Assembly: GCA_013365325.1 (NCBI GenBank)
Contig: JABVXV010000219.1
Coordinates: 1-64,000 of the forward strand
DNA: 64,000 nt
Source: Dipetalonema caudispina
Taxonomy: Eukaryota; Nematoda; Chromadorea; Rhabditida; Onchocercidae
Reading direction: 5' to 3'
Below the pieces are notes generated by a model. The model ran no database searches, was not told where the DNA came from, and was given only the letters and a program-made list of their open reading frames with translations. A program made the position numbers and the translations under genes. This document shows positions 37,855 to 49,933 of this stretch, in pieces. Positions within the stretch are counted from its first letter, which is position 1. Each line of letters opens with the position of its first letter.

Positions 37855-39080
37855 CTGTAATCAAATTGCTTGAGAAGAACAAAAACCTATAATATTTAAA
37901 CGTGAAACTTAAACATCTCACTTTCCCTCTCTTTCTTTCTCTTTCTACAATTTGAAGTTATTGACATACTTCGTCATCAAATTCAGATTCCTTAATATTT
38001 TAGTGGCTTAAGAGAAAGTAAGCAGTATGAGTAACAATATCCATCATTATCAACTAAACAATACCATACACTTGGTTGTTGATACTGTCAACTAAACGAC
38101 GCCATACATCTGATTGTTCTTCCGGTAATGTTACCTGAATTTGCTTAATGCCTAATGAAATTAAGCATGTCTAGACATTTCGAATTATGCAATATAAACC
38201 TCATTCTTTTTCTACTCGGAAGAGTAGCTATCCTTGACAGATCCTCATATTTCTAAGAGATATGGATATAAATGATAGTGACACATTACCTATTCTCTTG
38301 AAAATTTACAAATTTTATTGAAAAGTAACTTCGTCTTATGAATAATTAATTCAATAAATTCCATCAAAGAACTATGAAAGATACGAAAATGAGAAATTTA
38401 CTTCCCTCTCATGCTTACGTGATTTCTGTAAGGATATGCTTATATTATTCAATGAAATGATAAAAAAGTCACGTAGACAAAGTTACTTAAATTGATGATT
38501 GATTTCCCTGAAACAAATAATTCTGATCTTCTTCGATTAATTAATTAGATAGGATAGTAATTATTTATTGATTGTGATAACATTATAAACATAAACAAAT
38601 TTATGTATAAGAACAAATAAATAAAAGAAGAAAGAGAAATGAAAGATGAGAAGTTCAAAATGATAGGTCATATTCGGTTTCTCACATTTCTCTTTCCAAA
38701 ATTAAACCTCTTTGAGATGATAGATGAAATCTTCATAGTAAATTCAACAGCTATAAATAATTAAGCAATGATGAACACTGTTACTTTTATTCTAGCATGA
38801 ACAAATAAATCTCTGAATTCAAATAAAATGCAATTAATCATCATTGGATGGTAAATTGCAGCCAGATGTTCAGTGCAGTACTTAAGATACTTATAAAGAA
38901 TCTGTACAAGTAACTAACTTCAAGAAGTTCAACTTGTCAAAATATTATCCAAAGAATAATATTGAGTACAATATGGTGAATAACAGATGAGCTTCTATAA
39001 TAATCCAATGACATGAAATTAATTTTCATGAATTTAATTTAAAAAAAAATTTTGATCTTTTGGAAGGAAATATTCATTTA
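37855..39080. other. intergenic with one candidate exon
   Basis: On the minus strand 38134-38072 lies between AAATTCAG and a GTGTAT donor. It reads 21 codons in phase 0 (VTLPEEQSDVWRRLVDSINN...) and could precede the first exon of the downstream gene. Otherwise nothing was seen. Confidence 0.35.
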
Positions 39081-42000
39081 TTAATTTTTCATTCCTTTTT
39101 CCTGATTTTTGAGATATGCCTGATATTCCTGCATTGCTCGAAGTAACAAATCTTCAACCCTTTCCTTTCGCCAATCTTCCACTTGTAATTGACTTGTTTC
39201 ATTCATTTTCAAACTTCGGTGAAGTGACTCCTAAAAAAGGAAAATTCATTTTAATTACTAATCCATAACTTTGATGAACTTTTCTCTAATTAACAAGAAG
39301 GAAATAAACGCATGGAACTTACTGTCTTATTTTTTTGATAGAAATCTTGCTCAGGCGAATCGATACTTTCTGAAGTTTCTCTCGACCGACTCAAAGCTAG
39401 GAACACAATATTATATTAAAAAAACCTGTCAGATCAAAAAAGAAAGGTTAAAATCACGCTAAGATTCGAAAATTTTTGTCTGTATTTTTCAAAATTTCCA
39501 GGAAAAACTAAATTTCACTAAGCAAAAATTAAAAGCAGAATTCTAGGTGAGATGAGGGTCATATTGACCCTAAATCACTAAACCTTCTTTAAATCTTAAC
39601 TTTGCCTTGCTCTAATATCAAACCATTTCATGATGTAAATTGTGTTAAACTTGTAATATCCTTACAGATACATTTTCGATCATTTGAGCATATTTTGGAT
39701 CGGTAATTCTTTTTCAATCGACATTCAAATGACAATTTTTTCTTCCCACAGATTATATCACTGATAAAAGAGTAGCTTAGTTTAGTTCAATGGAAAACAA
39801 AAAAACTTTCTACTAGTTTAGTTTATTAAATGAAGATAAAAAAGGGTAGCTTATTTTAGCTTATTAGAACTAGCTTAATTTAATTTATCAATTAACTTTT
39901 GACAAGTTAAGGATACCGTTAACTGTATGATCTCTGTATTACTGGCTCGAATAGATTTCATACTATCCATATAAAATTATTTTTTCTGATCCAGTAAACA
40001 TGTTCTTTTCGAAATAACCCAGCAATAATTTTAAGAAGATCTTAATTTCAAAATCTTTCGATTGAACTCGCAACAAAAACTTCTAAAAAGACTATTAAAT
40101 TACTAGCAAGTTATCATCTAAAAAGCCAAAAACTTACGTTGTATTTGTTGTTGGAATGACCTTTTCCATACTATCTTTTTCAGTAGGACATTTCTTTCCA
40201 TCTAAGCATCCTTTGCGCTCCTTCTGAACCAATCCAATTTCCTCATTATGTTGTTGCTCTCCTCTAACCTTATTTCTCCCACTTCTCTCCATATCAGGTA
40301 TGAAATCCGATAATGCTTTCCCAATTTCTGTATTTTCCACGCTCAAGTCATATGTGTCATTATTATCTTCCAAATGTGTTACGGCATTTGATACCATATT
40401 CGACATTGTGGATGTTTGATTGATATTTTCATCAGTTGGATGATCCATTGCTGACGAGAAAGTAAGACTTGTTGTTGCTGAAGGGGATATCGTTGGAAGT
40501 GCAGGTAGGGTCATGGAAATTTTTGGAATTTGTGAAACTATGTCATTTTTTCTTAATTTCATTAAACGCTCTGTAGTTTTTTGAGAATTCTTCTTCCGAT
40601 GATTTTTGAACTTCGTAACCTTAGAAATCGTAGATGCTTGATCTATTTCAGAAAATGTAGTAGTTAACATATCATTTAATACTTTATCAGGAAATTCATC
40701 TTCTTCACTGCTATTCGATACTGTTTGGTATTTGATATCTATAGCTTGCAATTGCGTTTGTTCTAAAGGTAAGCTTTGTGAGTTTGAGAGATGGGGATCA
40801 GTCATTTGTGATCGTGAATATAATTCCAAATCGTATTTGTTGGTGACATTTTCTTCCATCGGGAACGTTGAATTCGACTCCAAAACTTTATACTGTTTAG
40901 ACTGTTTATGCACCGGAAACTCGAACTCATTCACTAACTTGTCTCCATCCAGATAAACAGCTTTTTGTAATGGTAATTTTCCGCCTTTTGTTTTAGCAGA
41001 AATTTTTTCAAATCCCATAGAATCTGATCCACTATCAATTATTTTAATATGCTTATCCGTTAGTGGAGAATCAAGAGGTTGTACAGTAGATTTAGCATGT
41101 TTGTTTACAGATTTCTGCTCCGATAACTCATTGGAATTTATTATATGTTTTGTAGATTGTTGATCAGACGATTCGTCAGATTCTTCATCATCTTCCTCTT
41201 CAGAAATTATTTTAATAGTTTCATCATTATTATATTCGGAATGCAGTTTATGGTTAATAGTTGATGATTTATTTTTCTTCCTTAACAAGCTGTCCTCATT
41301 CTCAACATCCTGTAACAGTGGTGGAGTTGTTTCGTATTCCAATGTATTGTCGATTTTATTCAAAAGTTTGTCTTCTAACTTTCGCCTTTCTTTCTTTTGA
41401 TTTTTATGTTCCTCATTAGATTCGGAAAGTAACTGTCCTTTTTTAAATTTCTCTGGAGTTTTCGGAAACGGTTCAATAGTAGTTTCAGTAGTTGTTTGTG
41501 CTTCTATATTGCATTTATATTGCTTTACTGGCCTAGTCGCATATTCCGAAGAATCATCCGAAGCAGAGGAATCCGCTTGACCTTCTAACACGCAGCCATT
41601 TTCTTCCATAATTTCAGATTTCTTTTCATTCTTTTGTATTGCACCATGAAAATTACGTTCGTCAAATGAGTGTTCATGTTCCTTTTGATAATTTATCATT
41701 TCTACTTTTCCAACAATTTCTTTTTCATCAAGTTGCAAAAAGGGTGTACCAAATAATCCCCTAAACTTTTTCGCCACTGCTGTATTATATTCTGACGAGT
41801 CAATAGGTGTGTGGACGATCATATTCTCTTCATTGCGGATCCTTCCGTAAATGTCATTGTCCAGATTTCCTTGTATTTTCAGTTTTCCAGTAGTCGTCGG
41901 GATCGAGGTCGAGTTCTCCGAAACACTTGCTATTCTTTCGGTTTCACTTGCTTCAGTATTTAAGGTGTTATTTCTGATCTGGCCTGAATGCTTGATAATA

Positions 42001-45000
42001 TTAATACCTCTTAGAGGACTTTTCAAATCTTCTTGTTTTTCGTTGCTTTCTTCTTTAACTGCCTTGGATATCTTTTTGATCGTTTTTTGTAAAAAATCAA
42101 AAAATTTCTCAAATTTTTTGATGTAAGCAATGTTTGGACTATAAGTAAACGCTTCATTCTGATTTCGAACGTATCCGCTACCATCAGTTCTTGAATTACT
42201 TTCCAATTGGCCTTTATTTATAGCTGACGTAAATTTGCTATCTTTCCGTATCATTGTTTGTATAAGCGGTGAAGTATTCCCATCAAAAATCGAATTTTCG
42301 TGACTTTTTTTGATATCATCGATTTCAATCACATCTCCGTTTTCTGGTCTTTCGCTATCGTCGAACATTTCGGAAATCAATTTGACTCCACCGGAGAGAA
42401 ATTTTTGATATTCATTATTCGATTTCATGAATTTCGGTACTGCAGTAACTACTGCACTGAAATACACACTACTTGCATTAGTTGCAGTCAGTTCTTTGAT
42501 ACCTGGATGTGATTCATCACTAACCATCAACTTCCTGTCGGTTTCTACATCTGAAAGTAATTAAATTAATGTATAATTGTTAGTCTTGATTTTATGCAAA
42601 TGTTTCCTTTAAAAAAAAGGTAAGTGTAAGTAAAAAAAAGTGGAAAATAAGAAATATTCTCTTGGATAACCCCAAAATGAAACAATTCTGAAAGAACAGA
42701 TTATTAAGATGTTCCTTTATCTGTTACCTACACCTTATGGTAGTGAGCCATCAGAAATGTAAATGTAAGAAGCTATGAAATAAAATGTAAATGACGATAT
42801 AACCTGAACGGCGTTTCCTTTGTTTGGGTGGTTGCTGATTATGAGTATGCGATTTTTTAGAAGACCTGAAAATAATCAAAGTCGGCAGAGATGTTGTGGC
42901 ATTTATAGTTGCAGAATATTGTTGTTCAAAATCATTTTGTATTGTCTGGAGACGAATTTCGTCAGCAATTAGATTTTGCAATGATACGAATTCGATTGGA
43001 TCGATGTGAGCGTTCTGAAATAAATGCTTTTTGAAAGGGAAGGCAAATTTTCACTAGAAATGAATCTGTTTGGAGTTTATTGTCTTTAATTTTCAACTTT
43101 TTCAAAGGTACCTTATTGACATCCACTTTGCTGAAAATTTTCTTTAAAACAGTTTTTTTTAATTGCTTCTCATATCCCTGCAATAATTCACTGAACGATA
43201 CTGCTTCATCACCATTCTGATCAAGACCCTAAATGACCTCTTATTAGACGACAAAATACGAAGCGAACTTAAGATTCCCAACATGGATTTTAAATGAACT
43301 TTAGAAAAATGTTAAATAACTTTCATAATGGCAACATTCATTGGTATTTTCCAGCAGTTACTTTGAATTCAATAATACTGATCATGATAATTATGTCCTA
43401 GCTTGGAGTTTTTGAAGATAATCGGATATAGAAAAAACTAACGGGTAGTTTGTTCAATGCAGCAATGGCAGCTTCTTCCCGTAGTTTAGTGAGAAAATCG
43501 ATTAACTCTAACTCATTTATCTAAAAACAAATGTTATTACTAAAGTCACACTTCAAACCCAATACTCAAGTTACCTATTGGTATGTAACGTTATTGATGT
43601 TTAATTTACATGTTTCGAATTTTCAGGTCTTTGGGTTTCGGTTATATCAAATTTCTGAAATTTCTAAATTTTCGCAAAGAAGCTCTCTCAGCTTAAAGTA
43701 TGAAGAGATATTTAAAGAAGTACCGTATGATCGGCCCGATGGCTAACATCCTCAAAAATAATTGTCGCATAGCTGGGTTCAATATCATAACGTAAGCTGG
43801 CCAGCATCTGCGCTTCTCGAATGTTCAATCGATGATCTCCATCAGTGTCATAGATCTGAATTAGGGTAAGAAATTATGAATGTAAATAGTTATTTTGGAA
43901 GGTTCGTTAGACTATGCATGTAATCTTTCCAGACTTCCGGCGGTCATTAAGAAACAAATTAAATAAACTGGACAAGAAAATCTCTCTGATTGTGAGATTC
44001 TCTTTTTCCAGCATTATTGATTCCAGATAGGACAACAAAACGCCTTTTTGTGCAAAAATTGCTTGTTTAATTGGGGTAAAAGTTTAAATATAGATCACTT
44101 TAACTCGCATAAATTATCTCATTTTTACATATTTTGAAGATCTCCGTTCTTCAGAACCTTATTCCTTATCTCTCTCTTGCTGTTCACTTCAACAGATACC
44201 ATCAACGGTAATTTAACCGACAAACCTTCAAAAGTTCTTTTGCTTCTTTCAGTGCCAGTAATCTGCTACACTGAAGCATTTCAACGAGCTCACTGGATGT
44301 TAAATATCTATCTTTATTGACATCACTTTCCCGAAAACAACCATTTACATCTTTTGTCGATAAACCAAGCTCCATATAAATGGATTCGAATACTTCCGCT
44401 TCGTTCAGTAGACCATCGCCATCTGTATCATGATCCTGAATGTCCAATGAATCAGATGTCTTAAATCTGACAAATGCAACTCCCAGGAAGTCCGCAGATC
44501 TGGTACGATATTCATGAACTATTAACTAAAAGCATTTGGGATGTTTTTGAAAAATTATTGTTAAATGTCTAAACTGTTGCTTTAGATTAAATTCATTATA
44601 TTCTAAGAAAAGGAAGATTTGAATTACCTCTAGCCAACGTAAAGTGGCTCGTGCGACGTGTCTTTGAACTAATCTGGCAGCTGCAATAATCTCGATCCGG
44701 TCAATAAACTTATCGCCATTTCGATCTGCTTTCCGGAATATATCCTAAGAAAAGGAAAATTTAAAAGTGCCCAAGAAATAGTGCGGTGAACTCGTTCCAT
44801 TGGATCATATTATGACATAGAGGTATCAAATCGATTTGGAAAATATAAAGCTAAGAATAAGCACTGAGAAAATTGGGATTTCTGACAAATGAAGATAATT
44901 GTTACTTATCCAAGAATGATCAAGATATTACATCGCTAATTGTCGGTGGAAGCTTGTGATCCATATATGCTACCGTCCTCAGTTCTCGACTATCAACTTT

Positions 45001-45270
45001 CCCATCTCTCGTCAAATCATAATGAGTCATAAGTTGATTTACTTGAAACGAAATTTAGATTTTAATTTCAACGGATAATGAATAGATGCTAGAAAGTAGA
45101 TCTGGCATATTTTTACAATGAATTATTCAGTAAAGAGTAAGGAGAAATTTAATTTCTGCTATAACTGTAAAGTTTCACATAACTTTCAAATTTCATTGCT
45201 TACCTGTACTAAGGGCAGTAACACTGAATAAAATACTGGTTGCTGCAAATAATATCCATGGTCGAGACAT
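39081..45270 (-). CDS. secreted multi-EF-hand protein, long disordered tail
   Basis: Eleven exons (45270-45204, 45041-44932, 44744-44628, 44525-44226, 43855-43724, 43520-43443, 43228-43112, 43014-42804, 42550-40138, 39389-39323, 39230-39081) join in phase to 1,253 residues. Residues 1-22 are a signal peptide (MSRPWILFAATSILFSVTAL). The next ~350 residues hold eight EF-hand positions. Seven have recognisable 12-residue loops: DLTRDGKVDSRE, DRNGDKFIDRIE, DTDGDGLLNEAE, DVNKDRYLTSSE, DTDGDHRLNIRE, DQNGDEAVSFSE and DVNKNAHIDPIE. The sixth (near SHRADHTINELE) has lost its ligands. The rest, mostly from one 2.4-kb exon, is hydrophilic Ser/Thr/Glu/Lys-rich sequence with an acidic block (SEEEDDEESDESSDQ). 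The layout recalls reticulocalbin/calumenin-type secretory-pathway calcium binders, but the tail is not known from them and no HDEL-like ending is present. A TTTTTTAG site eight bases before the ATG fits spliced-leader addition. Confidence 0.8.
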
Positions 45271-45770
45271 TTGTATATCTAAAAAAAAATAAAAGTGAAT
45301 TGGTCGCATTTATATTCCAAATAAATCTGGGTCTTTCAACTTACCGCTATCAATGAGCATTAGCTGTTTTACCTTAACCTCATTTTTGAAACGACATCGA
45401 GATGGTGCATATTAAATTCACTATTGATTTACAACAGGTTTATAGTTTTTGTTTTTTAAGCATTCATTTAAAAAGAACTTTGGAAAAGATGCTTGATAGC
45501 TTAATTTTACTCATAGCTGGACCCTTCTGAATAATATACCTCCTCCTCCTCCTAAAAATAATGTGAAGTATCACTCATAGCAAAGTAGTTACAGCAATGT
45601 TAGCAAAGTTCAAGAAAAATTTGAAGCGGCTAACATTTTAGTGAAACAAAAACAAAAAATGATCTGAACGATTTCAAAAAAAAAGAAAAAAAGGAAAAAA
45701 ATTATAGAACAACTATGTGTTTCGATAGGGAATCAGGTGAAACACTGTCAACAAATCTGACATACTCAGA

Positions 45771-46428
45771 TCAGTTCAATTTCGCTCCATTTACCCACAT
45801 CATGTGTCCCACATTAGTTTCATAAATTTTTGAAAAGAATTGTAAGAGAAAAATTAGTGCAAGAGTTTTTTTTTTTTTTAGGTCAAGATCGTATTGATAC
45901 GGTATATTTTCTTTAATGAACAACTCTGAACAAGACATAACTGTACCGTTTATCGATGCATGACCCAAATCTTTCCATAACATGAAAGATGTTTCGTCTA
46001 AGAGTGGCACTTCAGCTAGAAAGAATTACTTTCAATGAATGAAACGTCATTTATTTTACACCGAATATATGATTAAAAAAAAAACAACAACAAATAAATG
46101 TTTAGTTCACACCTAAAAAATGAGTTGTAGTAGGATAATACATTCTTCCATGTATATCTTACTTATATCCCACGTAACGTACAATACGGCGATTAAAGTG
46201 TCAAACACGTAAATCTGCAAGCAGTATTCCATTTGTGGATGGTAGGTCGATATTGTCCATAAGACATAATCTATAATGTGACTCGTGAAGTACCTTAGGA
46301 TTTAACTTACCAGTAACAATGCATAAATGGGATGAATAATCATATATCAAATAGTCTGTCCAGCGATTCAATAAATTTGGTCTGATTAGCAGATAAAAAT
46401 AAAGATTTGTTCTGAAGCTTGAACCCAT
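45771..46428 (-). CDS. unknown ~120-residue protein
   Basis: Two exons (46428-46311 and 46015-45771) join in phase 1 across a GTAAGT donor and a TTTCTAG acceptor. The product starts MGSSFRTNLYFYLLIRPNLL and ends VGHMMWVNGAKLN. The ATG directly follows a TTTTTTGAAAG acceptor. A run of 14 A in the sense strand encodes LKKKKT in the middle of exon 2; one base more or fewer would change everything after it, so the C-terminus is uncertain. The gene sits 396 bp downstream of the GMF stop codon on the same strand, which would suit an operon. I do not recognise the family. Confidence 0.5.
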
Positions 46429-46824
46429 CTTTCAAAAAATGTGTTTTTATTTGCATAACATTTGAAATAGAAATGATGCTTATAAACAATGAAATGAAAG
46501 CATTCAATAAAATAGTAAATCTATAACATTAAATAAATGACCTTTCTAGATTGAATAATACAACATAGAGATATGGTAGCAATTATAAAGAATTAGTCAT
46601 TGTTTGCGTAAAAATGGAATATTCTCTTTAATAATGCATGACCTTTTCTTGATTTTTTAATATCGAGTTTTACCATAGCTAAATTTTAGAAATCAAGGTT
46701 AAGAGGTTAACTTCTTAGTTCAGAAAGAAACTTATAAGTTAAAGGAGAAATGCTATGCTGTATATGGTTAAAAAATCTTAAAAAAATCAAAGTGAGGTGT
46801 AATTGGAGGATTCATGGCTGCAGT

Positions 46825-48506
46825 CTACAATTTCGATTCCAACAATTCCTTTGTTAGTTCATCTGGTTCTCGAATTTCCAGGTTCTGAAAAAAAAATTAT
46901 GACATTCTGGCATAAAAACGAAACGTTTTTTACCAGAAATTCTCAAAATTTAGTGGAGCAGACTTGAAAAACTGAACTCTGTAAATTTAGTTCATGTTTA
47001 CTTTTTTAACGGAAAAATATAAGTGTATTGAGAGTAATAAAAACACAAATGCGGGCACGAGTTCTGAAAAGAAACTGACAACTAGTTTTATGTGATCCAG
47101 CATGTTTTGTATTCACACTCATTGTGCTTTGCAGTAACACGAAAAAAAATAAATTCTCAGACTCTAATTCTAGTATAAAATTTAAATGCATTCATAATAA
47201 TGCAAAAGTTAAGATGCAGTTATTCAAATACATTGTTATTTCTTGTCCCATAAATCCTAAAGATTTCTTGTGCGCGAAGTAAATCATGCACATAATTACT
47301 GATAGACTGATACAGTATCTATCCATTAAAATATAGTAACACTTGAAGAATTTCTAAGAAAGATTAATTTGAGGATATGAAATACCCTATTAAGCTCACA
47401 TTCCTTCGCCAAATTGTTTCTACTACCAGCATACATCATTCGTAATTGTGGGTTGCATCCTTAAAAGATTTAATAATAATTATTTAAGATCTATAAATTG
47501 TTCAGCTAAAATATATTTCAAAATAGATTAAACATACATGTTTGACAAAAAAGAAACCAGAAGTAAGCAGCTGTTGTTACCTTTCATCGTCTCTAGGAAG
47601 TCATAATTTTTTTTATCTGCAATAAACAGACCTGATGGACTGTAGAAGACAAGACAGAGTGGATACGAAAGACGTCCATCATCATGTACACGCTCATAGC
47701 TTATTACAATATATCGTGGTTGTTGCACTGGTAATTCATCACAGATCATATTCGGATCGCAATCCTAGAAAACAGTTTCATTCTGCAGCACTAATTATTC
47801 AAAAATTCTGGAGCTATTTTGAAGCACACTATTTTTTGAAGGGCCATTCAATGGAAAAAAGAAATACCTCAAGTTTTTGATCCAACATAATGAGCTGTTT
47901 CTCTGGATCAATCTTCACTGCAAATTAACTGCATGGTTAAAGTAAAGACATGAAGACAGTGCGGAAAAAGAGCGTATTAAATCTAAATTATCGTCAACTT
48001 TCGTTATGAACAGATCTAAGAAAAAATTTGCTAATTTTAAATCTTTTAAATGAAACAAAAATGCACATATTAAAGCATTTGTTGAGCGCTTTTTACTGAA
48101 TCGAAATCGTTCCAGTTCGTCTTTTACGTCCGTCGGAATCGCACATATTTTTAATGTACCCGTCTGAAATACAGTTAGTTTGAAGAATATAGAATGTGTA
48201 AGAAGACGATAGAAAGAGATCGATCAATGAAGGCCATGTTTTGAAGTTTCCGTCTCATTCAAAAAAGGTTAACTTTTATAGACTATGTTACATTCACCTT
48301 CACCTTTAAGCCCAATGCTGTGTATTACAACAATAAAATTTAAGATTATATCACTGAATCATCAAAAGGTCATCCGAATAGAATAGACAAAACAATTCGA
48401 CAGTTACTTTTTAGTTAAATAATTGATTAATTTACATTGAATCTTCCTGATGAAAGCTTTCTGAAGAGAAACTTAAAAAATTGAAGAAAAAAGAAACACA
48501 AACCAT
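46825..48506 (-). CDS. glia maturation factor (ADF/cofilin family)
   Basis: Six exons (48506-48504, 48163-48067, 47917-47868, 47764-47632, 47459-47386, 46884-46825) give 138 residues, close to the 142 of human GMF. Family landmarks are clear: [83 protein letters not shown] and the ending [20 protein letters not shown] has a single ADF-homology domain. It binds Arp2/3 and promotes debranching of actin filaments rather than severing actin. The first coding exon is only the ATG, with an intron directly after it, an arrangement well known in ADF/cofilin genes. Three donors are non-standard (GTTTGT, GTGCAT, GTATTT), chosen by frame and homology. Confidence 0.93.
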
Positions 48507-49933
48507 TTTTAACGATGAAACAGCAGCACAGTTTTAATCAATCCCTCGATATCTACAAATATTTACAAGTTGATTTACAGATACTTTTCAAAAGAAATTA
48601 AAATATTCAATTTGAGAAACCATTTATTGTCATTGTTGTGCAAATAACTATAAAAGTTTAAGACTCAGTAATGTATTCATATTTCCTTGCATGCTTCTTT
48701 AAGTTAATCTCTCAATTTACAACAAGATCTACTACCATTTACTCTTTTTTCTTCATTCATTTTGGATTCCAATTTCCCCAGTTGTTTCAGTTCTATTAAA
48801 TGGTGAAAAGACTATTTCATCTCACATTACAACTCGACCTATCTTTATCCAACTATATGATTTTCGAACATCCAATTTAAAAGTCAAAAACTTCGTTTTC
48901 CACTAATCCAGTAATTTCATGGAAATTTTTCCCCGTTAGAAAACTCAAATTGAGTTATAAAATTCCTTCAAAAGAAATATGAAGATTAGCTAAATCAAGA
49001 TTCATTAACACAAGACGACAGAGGACCATCTTGTCAGTTTTTTACAATATAATCGCCCATGTTGACCACTGGCCGGACTTCATTCTTCCTTCAAAGCCAC
49101 TAAAATGCAAAGATAAGTCCCTCCAAGAAATGCAAGAGATGTTTTAGAGTAGCGGGAACGATAAATTAGTTTTATTAACATTTGTACATCACAAGAAGAT
49201 GAATCCTAAAATTTAAACTATGAGGACCTGATTTTAAGGTAACATAAAAAATCAACTGAAAAGTAAAAGCATCCTAAAACTATAAAACAATAAGATGCAG
49301 AAGATAAAATTGCACTGAACCACTGCTTCGTCTAAAACTATTTCAGAGTACCTTTAATAGCTATTTCTCATCCTCGATATCTTCATTATTATTATCATTA
49401 CTATTCAAACTTATATTCTATAACTCATAGATTCTTTTCTTTTCCTTTTGGGAAAGAATATAGAACTTCGAAGTTCAGCTAGAACCAATCCCAATGAAAA
49501 AAGGGCTTGGGAGTAGGTAATATATTCGATTCATTCAAAATAGGATAAACAGTCAGGTTCAGAAAGTTATGGAAATCATATAATTTAAGAATGAATACCG
49601 GTAATAGCAAATAGTATCTCTAAAGCATTCTAAAGAATATGACCCTTCATATTACATGAATTAAATTTATCTCAGGTTGAGCTACATAACGAATCAATTA
49701 TAAGTAAAACATAGGGATAAAAATTATTGCTAACTCGACTGTGGAGGAGAGAAACACAAAATGGAACAGAACGCATATAAATTAGAAGCTACTGACAAGC
49801 AACGTATACAATACGGTAAGTGAGATGGAAGTAAGTTAATAATCCTTAACATGAAAGACTGTTAATGATAGAATAGCTCAGTTAATTATATGAAAGAAAA
49901 AAAAAAAAAAAAAAAAAACAAAATAACGTCGCA
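48507..49933. other. intergenic, fbxo42 to GMF
   Basis: Nothing coding was seen in these 1.4 kb. The stretch contains short ATT repeats near 49384-49402 and an A22 tract at 49897-49918 beside the fbxo42 stop codon. Confidence 0.6.
49897..49918 (+). repeat. A22 homopolymer
   Basis: Twenty-two consecutive A (T on the fbxo42 sense strand) lie 16 bp beyond the fbxo42 stop codon. This is a simple tract, and its exact length is liable to sequencing error. Confidence 0.9.

Noticed and set aside
40732..42512. Plus-strand open frames opposite the large EF-hand exon
   Set aside because: They are shadows of the 2.4-kb minus-strand coding exon and have no splice or start context.
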